A DNA stretch of 64,000 nucleotides from an uncultured Pelagibacteraceae bacterium (GTDB taxonomy: Bacteria > Pseudomonadota > Alphaproteobacteria > Pelagibacterales > Pelagibacteraceae): contig CACEMG010000002.1 of NCBI GenBank assembly GCA_902560565.1, forward strand, positions 1 through 64,000, read 5' to 3'. Positions 1 through 9,989 of this stretch are shown here, in pieces (position 1 is the stretch's first letter; each line of letters begins with the position of its first letter). Under the pieces are notes generated by a model. It was not told the origin of the DNA and made no database searches. It saw only the letters and a list, made by a program, of their open reading frames with translations. The position numbers were made by a program, and so were the translations under genes.

Positions 1-3000
1 AACCTAAATGTGTCTCAAGTATTTGACCCACATTCATCCTGCTTGGAACTCCTAATGGGTTCAAAACTATATCCACAGGCTTCCCGTTTTCTCTATATGG
101 CATATCTTCAACAGGAACAATTTTACTAACAACACCTTTATTTCCGTGTCTACCAGACATTTTATCTCCAGGTCTCAATCTTCTTTTAATTGCAACAAAA
201 ACTTTCACCATTTTCATTACACTGGGAAGTAGTTCGTCGCCCTGTCTTATTTTCAAAACTTTATCCTCAAATCTATCTTGAATATCTTGTTTTGCTTTAT
301 TGTATTGATCTTTTAATTGTTCTAAAGCAGCTGTCTTTTTGTTATCTGACAATGTAATTTTTAGTAAATCAGAAATACTAATTTTTTCTATCGTTTCATT
401 TGTTAACTTAGAGCCTGTCTCAATATCTTTAATTTTTTTGTTTATTGAAGTTCCTTCTAAAATTTGTGAGGCTCGTTGTTTAATACTTCTTTCAAGTATC
501 TCTTCCTCTACAATTTTGTCTTGTTGAACGGAGTCTATTTCAGCTCTTTCTATTGTAATTGATCTTTCGTCTTTTTCTATACCATGTCTATTAAACACTC
601 TTACATCAACTACTATTCCACCACTACCACTTGGCATCTTTAAAGATGTATCTGTGACATCAATCGCTTTCTCTCCAAATATAGATCTTAGTAGTTTTTC
701 TTCTGGTCCTGATGCTGAATCTCCTTTTGGGGTTACTTTTCCAACTAAAATATCACCAGGTTTGACCTCTGCTCCAATGTATACAATTCCTGACTCGTCT
801 AAATTTTTTAGAGCTTCTTCATTCACATTTGGAATATCTCTAGTTATGTCCTCTTCTCCAAGTTTAGTATCTCTAGCCATTATTTCGTATTCTTCAATAT
901 GAACAGAGGTAAATACGTCGTCTGTAACACATCTCTCTGAAATTAATATAGAGTCCTCAAAATTATATCCTTGCCATGGCATGAATGCTACCGTCACGTT
1001 TTTACCTAAGGCCAATTCGCCAAGTTTTGTTGATGGCCCGTCTGCAATTATATCTCCTGATTTGACTTTATCACCTACTCTTACTAATGGTTTTTGGTTA
1101 ATACATGTATTCTGATTTGATCTTTTAAACTTTTGTAAATTATATATATCTACTCCAGATTTTGTGAAATCGCTTTCAGCAGTAGCCTTAATTACAATTC
1201 TTTTACCATCTATCTTGTCAACAATGCCCTCTCTTTTTGCAACTATTGTGACTCCAGAGTCTAATGCAACATCACTTTCTATACCAGTACCCACTAATGG
1301 AGATTCTGGTTTTAATAAAGGAACTGCCTGTCTCATCATATTTGAACCCATAAGAGCTCTGTTTGCGTCATCATTCTCTAAAAATGGAATTAAAGAGGCT
1401 GCAACAGATACAAGTTGCTTTGGTGATACATCTATATAATCAATATTTTCTGGTTTAGATAAAATAAAATTTAGATTTTGTCTACAAGACACAAGCTCCT
1501 CTTTAAATTTTCCATTTTTATCTATTTTAGAATTAGCCTGTGCAATTGTAAATTTTGTTTCTTCCATTGCTGAAAGGTATTGAATATTTTCTTCAACTTT
1601 ACCGTCTTTAACTTTTTTATAAGGACTTTCTATAAACCCATATTTGTTTATTTTTGAGTATGTAGATAAGCTATTAATTAGACCAATATTCGGACCTTCG
1701 GGAGTTTCTATAGGACAAATTCTTCCGTAATGAGTTGGATGTACATCTCTTACTTCAAATCCTGCTCTCTCACGAGTTAGTCCACCAGGACCTAATGCAG
1801 ATACCCGTCTCTTATGTGTAATCTCAGAAAGAGGGTTTGTTTGATCCATAAATTGAGAAAGTTGGGATGTAGCAAAAAAATCTTTTAAAGAAACAGTTAA
1901 TGGTTTAGCATTAATTAAATCTTGAGGCATTGCTGATTCTACATCTAATGTGGTCATCTTTTCTTTAATGGCTCTTTCCATTCGATATACTCCGATCCTT
2001 GCCTGGTTTTCTACTAGCTCACCCACTGACCTAACTCTTCTATTTGCTAAATGATCAATATCATCAATTTCATCCTTGCCATCTCTTAAATCTAACATTT
2101 TTTTTATTATTGCTAAGATGTCATCATTCCTTAAGATTGTAATTTTGTCAGAGCAATCCAAATTTAATCGAGAATTCATTTTTACTCTTCCTACATCTGA
2201 CAGGTCATATCTGTCAGAACTAAAAAAAAGATTATTAAAAATTTGTGTTGCTATTTCTACAGTTGGAGGCTCGCCTGGTCTCAAAACTTTATAAATTTCG
2301 TTAATAGCATCATTTTTTGTATCATTTTTGTCATTAAAAATTGTCTGAAGTAAATATGGTCCTTTATTAATTGAATTAGTAGATGATATAATAATTTCAT
2401 TTATATTGTTTTCTAAAAATTTTTTTACGATCGTTTCATTAAGTTCAGTACCGATTTTAAAATTATCTTGATCTACTACAAAATCCTTATGAAGATACTT
2501 GCCATATAAGGAATTGCTTGAGACAAAAATCTCTTTTAGTCCATCATTATGTAGTTTTTTTGCAGTAAGAAAATTTATTTTTTCACCAAGCTTTACAACT
2601 ACTTTTTGAGTATTTGCATCAACTATTTCTTCTGAAAAATTTTTTGATTTATAATTTTCTGGATTAAATTTAGTCTTCCATTTATTTAATTTTTTATCAA
2701 AAGTATAAATTTCTTTATCATAAAATTCATTTACAATATCGTTTTTTGAAAATCCAAGAGCTAACAGTAAAGTTGAAACAAAAATTTTCTTTTTTCTATC
2801 AATTCTAAAATATAGTAGATCTTTTACATCGTATTCGAAATCGAGCCATGAGCCTCTATTTGGTATTACTCTACAATTAAATAATAATTTTCCACTAGCA
2901 TGACTTTTGCCCTTATCATGATCAAAGAAAACACCAGGGCTTCTATGCATTTGGTTAACAACAACTCGTTGCACTCCATTTGTTATAAAAGTTCCACTGT

Positions 3001-3412
3001 TAGTCATCATTGGAACTTCGCCCATATAAACTTCTTGCTCTTTAGCTGATAAAATTTCTTTTGAATTATTTTCTTGATCAATTTCGTAAACAACTAATCT
3101 AAGTGTACATTTTAAAGCTGACGAATATGTTAATCCTCTTTGAATACATTCTTCAACATCAAATTTTGGTTTTTCTAATCTGTATGAAACATATTCCAAA
3201 GTAGCTTTATCGTTAAGATCTTCTATTGGGAATATGCTTTTAAAAACTCTATCAAAACCTTTAATTAAGTTTGAATCAATGTTTTCCTTGAATTCGGTTA
3301 ATTCTTTGTAAGAATTTTTTTGTACTTCAATTAAGTTTGGTATTGATAATCCTTCTTTAAGCTTTCCAAAATTTTTTCTTATATGTTTTTTTTCAGTAAA
3401 AGATAATTGCAT
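1..3412 (-). CDS. rpoB: DNA-directed RNA polymerase subunit beta (N-terminal part; C-terminus beyond window edge)
   Basis: Minus-strand translation from ATG at 3412 gives [35 protein letters not shown]..., with RpoB motifs such as [36 protein letters not shown]. Open at the left edge, so absent from the ORF track. Confidence 0.97.
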   Translation of the reverse strand, partial: MQLSFTEKKHIRKNFGKLKEGLSIPNLIEVQKNSYKELTEFKENIDSNLIKGFDRVFKSIFPIEDLNDKATLEYVSYRLEKPKFDVEECIQRGLTYSSALKCTLRLVVYEIDQENNSKEILSAKEQEVYMGEVPMMTNSGTFITNGVQRVVVNQMHRSPGVFFDHDKGKSHASGKLLFNCRVIPNRGSWLDFEYDVKDLLYFRIDRKKKIFVSTLLLALGFSKNDIVNEFYDKEIYTFDKKLNKWKTKFNPENYKSKNFSEEIVDANTQKVVVKLGEKINFLTAKKLHNDGLKEIFVSSNSLYGKYLHKDFVVDQDNFKIGTELNETIVKKFLENNINEIIISSTNSINKGPYLLQTIFNDKNDTKNDAINEIYKVLRPGEPPTVEIATQIFNNLFFSSDRYDLSDVGRVKMNSRLNLDCSDKITILRNDDILAIIKKMLDLRDGKDEIDDIDHLANRRVRSVGELVENQARIGVYRMERAIKEKMTTLDVESAMPQDLINAKPLTVSLKDFFATSQLSQFMDQTNPLSEITHKRRVSALGPGGLTRERAGFEVRDVHPTHYGRICPIETPEGPNIGLINSLSTYSKINKYGFIESPYKKVKDGKVEENIQYLSAMEETKFTIAQANSKIDKNGKFKEELVSCRQNLNFILSKPENIDYIDVSPKQLVSVAASLIPFLENDDANRALMGSNMMRQAVPLLKPESPLVGTGIESDVALDSGVTIVAKREGIVDKIDGKRIVIKATAESDFTKSGVDIYNLQKFKRSNQNTCINQKPLVRVGDKVKSGDIIADGPSTKLGELALGKNVTVAFMPWQGYNFEDSILISERCVTDDVFTSVHIEEYEIMARDTKLGEEDITRDIPNVNEEALKNLDESGIVYIGAEVKPGDILVGKVTPKGDSASGPEEKLLRSIFGEKAIDVTDTSLKMPSGSGGIVVDVRVFNRHGIEKDERSITIERAEIDSVQQDKIVEEEILERSIKQRASQILEGTSINKKIKDIETGSKLTNETIEKISISDLLKITLSDNKKTAALEQLKDQYNKAKQDIQDRFEDKVLKIRQGDELLPSVMKMVKVFVAIKRRLRPGDKMSGRHGNKGVVSKIVPVEDMPYRENGKPVDIVLNPLGVPSRMNVGQILETHLG

Positions 3413-3464
3413 CAATGTTACTATTGCTAGTCGTTTATTAAACCAGCAATTTAAATTTTGTTTA

Positions 3465-3839
3465 TTATTTAAGTTCTACTTTAGCTCCAGCAGCTTCTAA
3501 TTTAGCTTTAATTTCTTCTGCTTCTTTTTTGTTCACACCTGCTTTGACTTCTTTAGGTGCGCCTTCGACTAAATCTTTTGCCTCTTTTAGACCAAGAGAT
3601 GTTACTCCTCTAATCTCTTTGATGACATTTATTTTTTTGTCACCTGCAGATGCTAGCACTACTGTAAATTCACTTTTTTCTTCTGCTGGTGCAGCTCCTG
3701 CTCCACCTGCTGCGGGTGCTGCTGCAACTGCTGCTGCTGCTGTTACTCCCCACTTTTCTTCTAATTGTTTTGATAGTTCAGCTGCTTCAACAACTGTTAA
3801 ATTTGATAAGTCTTCAATGATTTTATTTAGGTCAGCCAT
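3465..3839 (-). CDS. rplL: 50S ribosomal protein L7/L12
   Basis: Typical L7/L12 sequence: Ala/Gly-rich hinge and [46 protein letters not shown]. Confidence 0.98.
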   Translation of the reverse strand: MADLNKIIEDLSNLTVVEAAELSKQLEEKWGVTAAAAVAAAPAAGGAGAAPAEEKSEFTVVLASAGDKKINVIKEIRGVTSLGLKEAKDLVEGAPKEVKAGVNKKEAEEIKAKLEAAGAKVELK

Positions 3840-3852
3840 AATTTATTCTCGG

Positions 3853-4359
3853 TTATTTTTTTGATTTTTCGAGCGTTAAAATAGCGATTTTTGAAGCAGG
3901 TGCAAGTAAAATACTTGCTATTTTTTGTGCTGGGGACCTCAAAATTCCAACAATTTGAGCTCTAGCCTCTTCCAAGGATGGTAAAGTTGCTACATTTTGT
4001 ACTCCTGCTACATCTAGAATGTCAGTTCCCATGATGCCGCCAAGAATCTTTAAGTTCGAGTTCTCTTTCGAGAATTTTGTTAATATCTTAGCCGAAGTAA
4101 TTGCATCTTGAGATAACGCAACTGCAGTTGGTCCAGAAAAAAGATCTGATAATTCTTTACATCTTGTTTTTTCAATAGCAAGTTTAGTAATTCTATTTTT
4201 TGTAATTTTAAACTGTATCCCTTGTTCTCTCATTCTATTTCTTAAATCATCGAGTTGTTGCATTGTTAGTCCTTGGTAATGCGTAACGATAACTGCTTCA
4301 GAGCTATCAAACTGATTTGTCATTCTTTCGATGTACTCTTGTTTTTTAATTTTATCCAT
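3853..4359 (-). CDS. rplJ: 50S ribosomal protein L10
   Basis: L10-like N-terminus (VTHYQGLTMQQLDDLRNRMRE); located between rplA and rplL. Confidence 0.96.
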   Translation of the reverse strand: MDKIKKQEYIERMTNQFDSSEAVIVTHYQGLTMQQLDDLRNRMREQGIQFKITKNRITKLAIEKTRCKELSDLFSGPTAVALSQDAITSAKILTKFSKENSNLKILGGIMGTDILDVAGVQNVATLPSLEEARAQIVGILRSPAQKIASILLAPASKIAILTLEKSKK

Positions 4360-4361
4360 CG

Positions 4362-5051
4362 TTATATACTTTTATTTAATTTAAGTTTAAAAGATACACC
4401 CATAGTTGAGGTAATGAATGAACTTTTGATTAGATTCCCCTTAATTGTAATATTTGATTTTTCTTTGTCTAATGTTTCAATAATTGCATTAAAATTTTTA
4501 ATTAAATTTTCATCAGAAAATGATTTTTTACCAATTGATACTCCTATATTGCCATCTTTATCATTTCTAATCTCTACTTGACCAGATTTTGAGTCTTTGA
4601 CAGCTTTTTTAACATCATCTGTAACTGTTCCTAATTTAGGATTTGGCATTAGACCTTTTGGACCTAGGACTTTTCCTAATTTTGAAAGCTTAATCATCAT
4701 CGCAGGTGTACAAATTAATTTTTCAAAATCTAGATATCCACCCTTGATTTTTTCAATTAAATCATCACCGCCAACAATATCTACACCACTATCTTTAGCT
4801 TCTTTTGCTTTTGCATCTTCGCAAACAACTGCAACTTTAACTTTTTTCCCAGTGCCACCAGGCATATTTACAACTGTTCTTAAATTAATCTCACTTTTTT
4901 TTTGTTTATTATTTATTTGAAAACTAAGATCTATAGCCTCGTCAAATTTAGATGTACAATTCTTCTTAATTAAAGGTAATAATTTCTCTAAAGTATCTAA
5001 ATTATTTTCTTTTAAATTTTCAGATAGTTTTTTATATCTTTTAGATGACAT
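4362..5051 (-). CDS. rplA: 50S ribosomal protein L1
   Basis: L1 signature LGKVLGPKGLMPNPKLGTVT; canonical gene order. Confidence 0.98.
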   Translation of the reverse strand: MSSKRYKKLSENLKENNLDTLEKLLPLIKKNCTSKFDEAIDLSFQINNKQKKSEINLRTVVNMPGGTGKKVKVAVVCEDAKAKEAKDSGVDIVGGDDLIEKIKGGYLDFEKLICTPAMMIKLSKLGKVLGPKGLMPNPKLGTVTDDVKKAVKDSKSGQVEIRNDKDGNIGVSIGKKSFSDENLIKNFNAIIETLDKEKSNITIKGNLIKSSFITSTMGVSFKLKLNKSI

Positions 5052-5479
5052 TATTCTTTTACCTCAATTCCCATAGATCTAGCTGATCCCATTATAATTT
5101 TTGTTGCTTGTTCAAGATCATGAGCGTTTAAATCTTTCATTTTTTTTTTTGCAATTTCCTCGGCTTGTTTTTTTGTTATTGAAGCCACAATATTTCTACC
5201 AGGTTCTTGTGACCCACCTTTTAATTTAGCCGCCTCTTTAATAAAGTGAGATGCGGGTGGTGATTTTATGATAAAATCAAATTTTTTATCTTTATAAACA
5301 GTAATAATAACTGGAACTGGTTTGCCCATGAAATTTTTTGTTTTTTCGTTAAAAGCTTTACAAAACTCCATTATATTTATTCCTCTTTGACCAAGTGCTG
5401 GCCCAACTGGAGGTGCTGGATTAGCTTGCCCACCTTTTATTTGTAATTTAACATACCCACTTATTTCTTTTTTAGCCAT
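5051..5479 (-). CDS. rplK: 50S ribosomal protein L11
   Basis: [34 protein letters not shown]. Confidence 0.98.
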   Translation of the reverse strand: MAKKEISGYVKLQIKGGQANPAPPVGPALGQRGINIMEFCKAFNEKTKNFMGKPVPVIITVYKDKKFDFIIKSPPASHFIKEAAKLKGGSQEPGRNIVASITKKQAEEIAKKKMKDLNAHDLEQATKIIMGSARSMGIEVKE

Positions 5480-6009
5480 TAACTTACCTTTTCAACTTGG
5501 TTATATTCTAATTCAACAGGTGTTGGTCTTCCAAATATTAAAACCGAAACCTTTAGTTTTGATTTATCTTCATCAACATCTTCAACTAAACCATTAAATG
5601 ATGCAAATGGTCCATCAATAACTTGGACTTTTTCTCCAACTGAATATTCAATACCTGATTGCGCTTGAGTAACTCCATCTTTAATTTGACCTAAGATTTT
5701 TTCTATTTCTTTTTCTGAAACAGGAGACGGAATACCTTTAGAACCCAAAAAACCACTTACTTTTTTGATTCCCTTGATCATGTGATATATATTATTATCC
5801 ATTTCGCTCTTTATCAAAACATAGCCAGGAAAATATTTTTTTTTTCGTTGAACTCTTTTTCCTCTTTTAACTTCTGTTACATCTTGAGTTGGTACAACTA
5901 TTTCCTCAAATTTTTCAGATATTTTAGCTTTTTCTGCCTCATCTCTAATAATTTGGGCAACTTTGTTTTCAAAGCTTGAATGTGACTGAACAATATACCA
6001 ATTTTTCAT
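5479..6009 (-). CDS. nusG: Transcription termination/antitermination protein NusG
   Basis: [17 protein letters not shown]-terminus and KOW-like [29 protein letters not shown]. Confidence 0.97.
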   Translation of the reverse strand: MKNWYIVQSHSSFENKVAQIIRDEAEKAKISEKFEEIVVPTQDVTEVKRGKRVQRKKKYFPGYVLIKSEMDNNIYHMIKGIKKVSGFLGSKGIPSPVSEKEIEKILGQIKDGVTQAQSGIEYSVGEKVQVIDGPFASFNGLVEDVDEDKSKLKVSVLIFGRPTPVELEYNQVEKVS

Positions 6010-6200
6010 TACAAGCTCACCTTCAGAACTATTTCTAATAATGATTTAAATATTTGATCAACTAAAAGAAAAAAAATTGCAGCAACTATTGCCATAGCTA
6101 CAACCATTAAACTCCCCTGAACAGTTTCTTTGCCGGTAGGCCAAGTAACTCTAAAAGCTTCTTGCTTTACTTCCTGAATAAATTTAAAAGGGTTTTTCAT
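6009..6200 (-). CDS. secE: Preprotein translocase subunit SecE
   Basis: MKNPFKFIQEVKQEAFRVTWPTGKETVQGSLMVVAMAIVAAIFFLLVDQIF. The ORF start at 6239 lies inside tRNA-Trp; ATG at 6200 is the likely start. Confidence 0.93.
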   Translation of the reverse strand: MKNPFKFIQEVKQEAFRVTWPTGKETVQGSLMVVAMAIVAAIFFLLVDQIFKSLLEIVLKVSL

Positions 6201-6209
6201 AATTTTTTT

Positions 6210-6285
6210 TGGCAGGAGCGGAGGGAATCGAACCCCCAACCTCCGGTTTTGGAGACCGGCGCTCTACCAATTGAGCTACACTCCT
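6210..6285 (-). tRNA. tRNA-Trp (CCA)
   Basis: Cloverleaf AGGAGTGTAGCTCAATTGGTAGAGCGCCGGTCTCCAAAACCGGAGGTTGGGGGTTCGATTCCCTCCGCTCCTGCCA; anticodon CCA; 3' CCA encoded. Confidence 0.96.
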
Positions 6286-6294
6286 ATTGGTAGC

Positions 6295-7485
6295 TTACTT
6301 AATAATTTTTGTTACTACTCCCGCTCCTACTGTTCTACCACCTTCTCTTATGGCAAAATTTAATTTTTCACTCATTGCAATAGGTGTAATTAATTTTACT
6401 TTAAACTTAGCATCATCGCCAGGCATAACCATTTCTGTTCCAGAAGGAAGCTCTACTTCGCCTGTCACATCAGTTGTTCTAAAATAAAACTGAGGTCTAT
6501 ATTTTGTAAAAAAAGGAGTATGTCTTCCGCCTTCCTCTTTTTTAAGAACATAAGCTTGTGCTTCAAATTCAGTATGTGGAGTAACAGATCCTGGTTTAGC
6601 TAAAACTTGACCTCTCTCAACATCTGTTCTCTCTACACCTCTTAATAATGCACCAATATTGTCACCAGCCTCACCAGTATCTAATATCTTTCTAAACATT
6701 TCTACTCCAGTGCAAACTGATTTTTTCGTTTCTCTTATCCCTACTATTTCAATTTCTTCTCCAGTTTTAACAACACCTTGTTCTACCCTTCCTGTTACAA
6801 CTGTACCTCTTCCAGAAATAGAGAATACATCTTCTACAGGCATTAAAAAGGGTTTGTCTTTTGGTCTGTCAGGTTGTGGAATATGTTCATCAACTGCTTT
6901 CATTAATTCCATTATTGCATTTTTTCCTATCTCATCATCTTTGCCCTCAACTGCGGCTAATGCTGAGCCTTTTACTATAGGAGTTTTGTCTCCTGGAAAT
7001 TTGTATGAAGTTAAAAGTTCTTTTATTTCTTCCTCAACAAGCTCAATCAATTCTTTATCCTTTACTTGATCAACTTTATTTAAGAAAACTACAATTGCAG
7101 GTACACCGACTTGTCTAGCTAATAGTATATGTTCTCTTGTTTGAGGCATAGGTCCATCAGCAGCATTAACAACTAATATAGCTCCATCCATTTGTGCTGC
7201 TCCAGTTATCATATTTTTTACATAGTCAGCATGGCCTGGACAATCTACGTGTGCGTAATGTCTTTTTTCAGTTTCATACTCTACATGTGCTGTAGAAATA
7301 GTTATTCCTCTTTCTTTTTCTTCTGGCGCTTTGTCAATTTGATCATAAGCTACAAATTGAGCTCCCCCTGCTTCAGCAAGAACTTTTGTAATTGCTGCAG
7401 TAAGAGTTGTTTTTCCGTGGTCCACATGTCCAATTGTTCCAATATTACAGTGTGGTTTACTTCTATTAAATTTTTCTTTCGACAT
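6295..7485 (-). CDS. tuf: Elongation factor Tu
   Basis: [45 protein letters not shown]; 396 aa. Confidence 0.99.
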   Translation of the reverse strand: MSKEKFNRSKPHCNIGTIGHVDHGKTTLTAAITKVLAEAGGAQFVAYDQIDKAPEEKERGITISTAHVEYETEKRHYAHVDCPGHADYVKNMITGAAQMDGAILVVNAADGPMPQTREHILLARQVGVPAIVVFLNKVDQVKDKELIELVEEEIKELLTSYKFPGDKTPIVKGSALAAVEGKDDEIGKNAIMELMKAVDEHIPQPDRPKDKPFLMPVEDVFSISGRGTVVTGRVEQGVVKTGEEIEIVGIRETKKSVCTGVEMFRKILDTGEAGDNIGALLRGVERTDVERGQVLAKPGSVTPHTEFEAQAYVLKKEEGGRHTPFFTKYRPQFYFRTTDVTGEVELPSGTEMVMPGDDAKFKVKLITPIAMSEKLNFAIREGGRTVGAGVVTKIIK

Positions 7486-7518
7486 TACTTTTTTTACCTC
7501 ATAATAATTTATAGTTTT

Positions 7519-7592
7519 TGGAGCGGGTAAAGGGAATCGAACCCTTACATCCAGCTTGGAAGGCTAGCGTTCTACCATTGAACTACACCCGC
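7519..7592 (-). tRNA. tRNA-Gly (TCC)
   Basis: GCGGGTGTAGTTCAATGGTAGAACGCTAGCCTTCCAAGCTGGATGTAAGGGTTCGATTCCCTTTACCCGCTCCA; anticodon TCC. Confidence 0.95.
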
Positions 7593-7630
7593 ATAACCAA
7601 GTTACACCCCAAGTTTTTAAAACCTATGAA

Positions 7631-7716
<86 letters not shown>

Positions 7717-7724
7717 TTTTCAGT

Positions 7725-7740
7725 AGGGGAAGCGTCCCCT
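7725..7740 (-). other. GC-rich hairpin immediately upstream of tRNA-Tyr
   Basis: AGGGGA-AGCG-TCCCCT inverted repeat (6-bp stem, 4-nt loop), 8 nt upstream of tRNA-Tyr on the minus strand. Confidence 0.5.
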
Positions 7741-7849
7741 TGTTCAATAAAGCTTTAAACAACAAGCGTTTTATATATTTTTATCTCATAAATGCAATAA
7801 TAGAAATTAAGGGAAATTAGCAAAAAATTAGATATAAAGGCTTAATTTT

Positions 7850-8590
7850 ATGTCAAAATCATCATTTTTTATAATTGGAAAGCATGCTGTACTTGAAGCA
7901 CTTAAAAATCCAAAAAGGAAAGTTTTAAGGCTTTTCCTAACAGAGGAAAGTAAAAAAACAATACATAGAAATAGCCCTAGGAAAAACCTTTTAAAGGATC
8001 AAAAGATTTTTTTTAAAACTAAAAAAGAATTAGATAAGTATACGAGAAATGAAGGAATACAGCATCAAGGTTTTGTTGCAGAGATAGAGCATTTAGAAAA
8101 AATACAATTAAAGGATTTTATCAAGAATAAAAAAAATTTTACAATTGCATGTTTAGATGAAATTACCGATCCTAGAAATATTGGATCTATAATTAGAAGC
8201 GCAGTTTCTTTCGGTATTAACGGCATAATTATAAAAGAAAGATCTTTTCCCTCTGAAAGTAAACTTTTATACAAGTCTGCCAGCGGTGCAATTGAAAATA
8301 TACAAATTTTTGAGGTACCTAATATTAATACAACCTTAAAATATCTTAGACAAAATAATTTTTGGGTTTATGGATTTGACTCAAACGCTGAAAAAGATTT
8401 TACAGATATTGAGTGGACAGGAAATACCATACTATTATTCGGTTCTGAGGGTTACGGGATAAAAATGCATACTAAAAAATATACTGATTTTTTAGTTAAA
8501 ATTAAAATTGACCAAAAAGTTGAAAGTCTCAATGTTTCAAATAGCGCTTCAGTAGCATTCCATTATATAAATTTAAAAAAAAATACTTGA
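7850..8590 (+). CDS. rlmB: TrmH/SpoU-family 2'-O-ribose rRNA methyltransferase (RlmB-like)
   Basis: IIGKHAVLEALKNPKRKV N-terminal substrate-binding domain; LDEITDPRNIGSIIRSAVSFGINGIII; LLFGSEGYGI; ESLNVSNSASVAFH. Confidence 0.93.
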   Translation: MSKSSFFIIGKHAVLEALKNPKRKVLRLFLTEESKKTIHRNSPRKNLLKDQKIFFKTKKELDKYTRNEGIQHQGFVAEIEHLEKIQLKDFIKNKKNFTIACLDEITDPRNIGSIIRSAVSFGINGIIIKERSFPSESKLLYKSASGAIENIQIFEVPNINTTLKYLRQNNFWVYGFDSNAEKDFTDIEWTGNTILLFGSEGYGIKMHTKKYTDFLVKIKIDQKVESLNVSNSASVAFHYINLKKNT

Positions 8591-8623
8591 TAATCCCATA
8601 AATAATATTAAAAAACTGCATAT

Positions 8624-8699
8624 GCCCTTGTAGCTCAGCTGGTAGAGCAATTGATTTGTAATCAATAGGTCCGCGGTTCGAGTCCGTGCGGGGGCACCA
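8624..8699 (+). tRNA. tRNA-Thr (TGT)
   Basis: GCCCTTGTAGCTCAGCTGGTAGAGCAATTGATTTGTAATCAATAGGTCCGCGGTTCGAGTCCGTGCGGGGGCACCA; anticodon TGT. Confidence 0.94.
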
Positions 8700-8737
8700 T
8701 CATCAAAATATAAAATACGATTTTGTCTAACTAAATT

Positions 8738-9844
8738 TTATTTTTCTAAATACTTCAAAATTATATTAAAGTACTTTTTTTGATTTTTTTCTAAGTCAAA
8801 TCTATACAGCGAGTTATATACATTGTTGATTTTTGACCTGTTATATTTTTTATTTTTTAAACAAAAGATTAATTTTCTTGAAATTGTTTCATAGTCCCCA
8901 ATTTTTACTAAATCTCCACCTTTTCCATTATTGAGTATTTCTTTTGGCCCAGTAGGACAGTTTGTTGAAATTATAAATTTTTTAAGAACTGCTGCCTCTA
9001 ACAAAACATTCGGTAGACCTTCATATTTTGAAGTTAAAACAAAAGTATCAGAAGATCGAATAAATTTATATGGATTTTTTTGAAAGTTAAGTATTTTAAC
9101 CTGACTTTTTAAATTATTTTCAATGATATAATTTTTGATTAAATTTTTATTAATACCTTGACCGATAATTACTAAACGAAATTTTATTTTATTTTTAATT
9201 AAATTTACAGCTTTAAGAAGAGTAATATGATCTTTTTGATCAGTAAATCTTCCTATGTTTAATATTCTAATATTATTTTTTTTATTTTTTAAAAAAGGAT
9301 ATCTTAATTTTTCTTTTGATTTTTTAATTATTTCACTTTTATTAAGTGGGTTATAAATGCACATTGTATTTAATGAAAAATACAATCGAAACTGTTTTTT
9401 AAAATCGTTACTATTTACAATTATTGTATCTGCAAGTTTTAATATACTTTTATAAAGATATTTTTTAATAGGATTTTGTGACCAGCCACTTGGTGAAGAG
9501 TTAGATCTTACTACAATTTTAATTCCAAATAATTTTGCTATAATTGTACAGTATAGATTTGCTTGAAATGCGAATAAAACCACATTTCTATTGTACATAA
9601 GCAATTTTATAAGGATAACTAAGCAAACCAAATATTTTATATATCTATTTGAGTTAGACCAATATCTTGATTTAGGACTTATTACTTTAATATTTTTAAA
9701 TAACTTTTTTTGATTTTTTGTTGTTATTAACTTTATATTCTTAATTTTTGAAGAGAGATAATTAGATATAATAAATAAATTTTTTTCTACGCCACCTTTT
9801 TCTATAGAGGGCATAAATATTATTAAATCTTTTTTTGGCTTCAT
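8738..9844 (-). CDS. Glycosyltransferase family 4-like (GT-B fold)
   Basis: N-terminal MPSIEKGGVEKNLFIISNYLS; C-terminal NIGRFTDQKDHITLLKAV and SSDTFVLTSKYEGLPNVLLEAAVLKKFIISTNCPTGPKEIL. Probable start is the ATG at 9844 (MKPKKDLII). Confidence 0.85.
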   Translation of the reverse strand: MKPKKDLIIFMPSIEKGGVEKNLFIISNYLSSKIKNIKLITTKNQKKLFKNIKVISPKSRYWSNSNRYIKYLVCLVILIKLLMYNRNVVLFAFQANLYCTIIAKLFGIKIVVRSNSSPSGWSQNPIKKYLYKSILKLADTIIVNSNDFKKQFRLYFSLNTMCIYNPLNKSEIIKKSKEKLRYPFLKNKKNNIRILNIGRFTDQKDHITLLKAVNLIKNKIKFRLVIIGQGINKNLIKNYIIENNLKSQVKILNFQKNPYKFIRSSDTFVLTSKYEGLPNVLLEAAVLKKFIISTNCPTGPKEILNNGKGGDLVKIGDYETISRKLIFCLKNKKYNRSKINNVYNSLYRFDLEKNQKKYFNIILKYLEK

Positions 9845-9882
9845 GCTAATTAAAACTTTTATATATTTTAATTTTGTCAAAA

Positions 9883-9957
9883 TGGTGGGACTGGTAGGTT
9901 ACGCTCCTACTACCCCCTCGATGTCAACGAGGTACTCTACTATTGAGCTACAGTCCC
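9883..9957 (-). tRNA. tRNA-Val (GAC) with atypical D- and T-loops
   Basis: GGGACTGTAGCTCAATAGTAGAGTACCTCGTTGACATCGAGGGGGTAGTAGGAGCGTAACCTACCAGTCCCACCA: 7-bp acceptor stem, anticodon stem CCTCG/CGAGG with GAC, T-stem GTAGG/CCTAC, encoded CCA. T-loop is AGCGTAA, not TTCRANY; D-loop AATAGTA lacks the GG pair. Confidence 0.85.
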
Positions 9958-9989
9958 ATATTTGCTCTAAAATTTTACTTTATTTTAAA

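Noticed and set aside
339-2294. Plus-strand ORFs of 62-91 aa (339..527, 654..902, 1164..1439, 2076..2294)
   Set aside because: Antisense to rpoB, which is clearly coding on the minus strand; no recognisable protein features.
3529-7530. Plus-strand ORFs antisense to rplL, rplA, nusG and tuf
   Set aside because: Opposite strand of highly conserved genes; compositional by-products.
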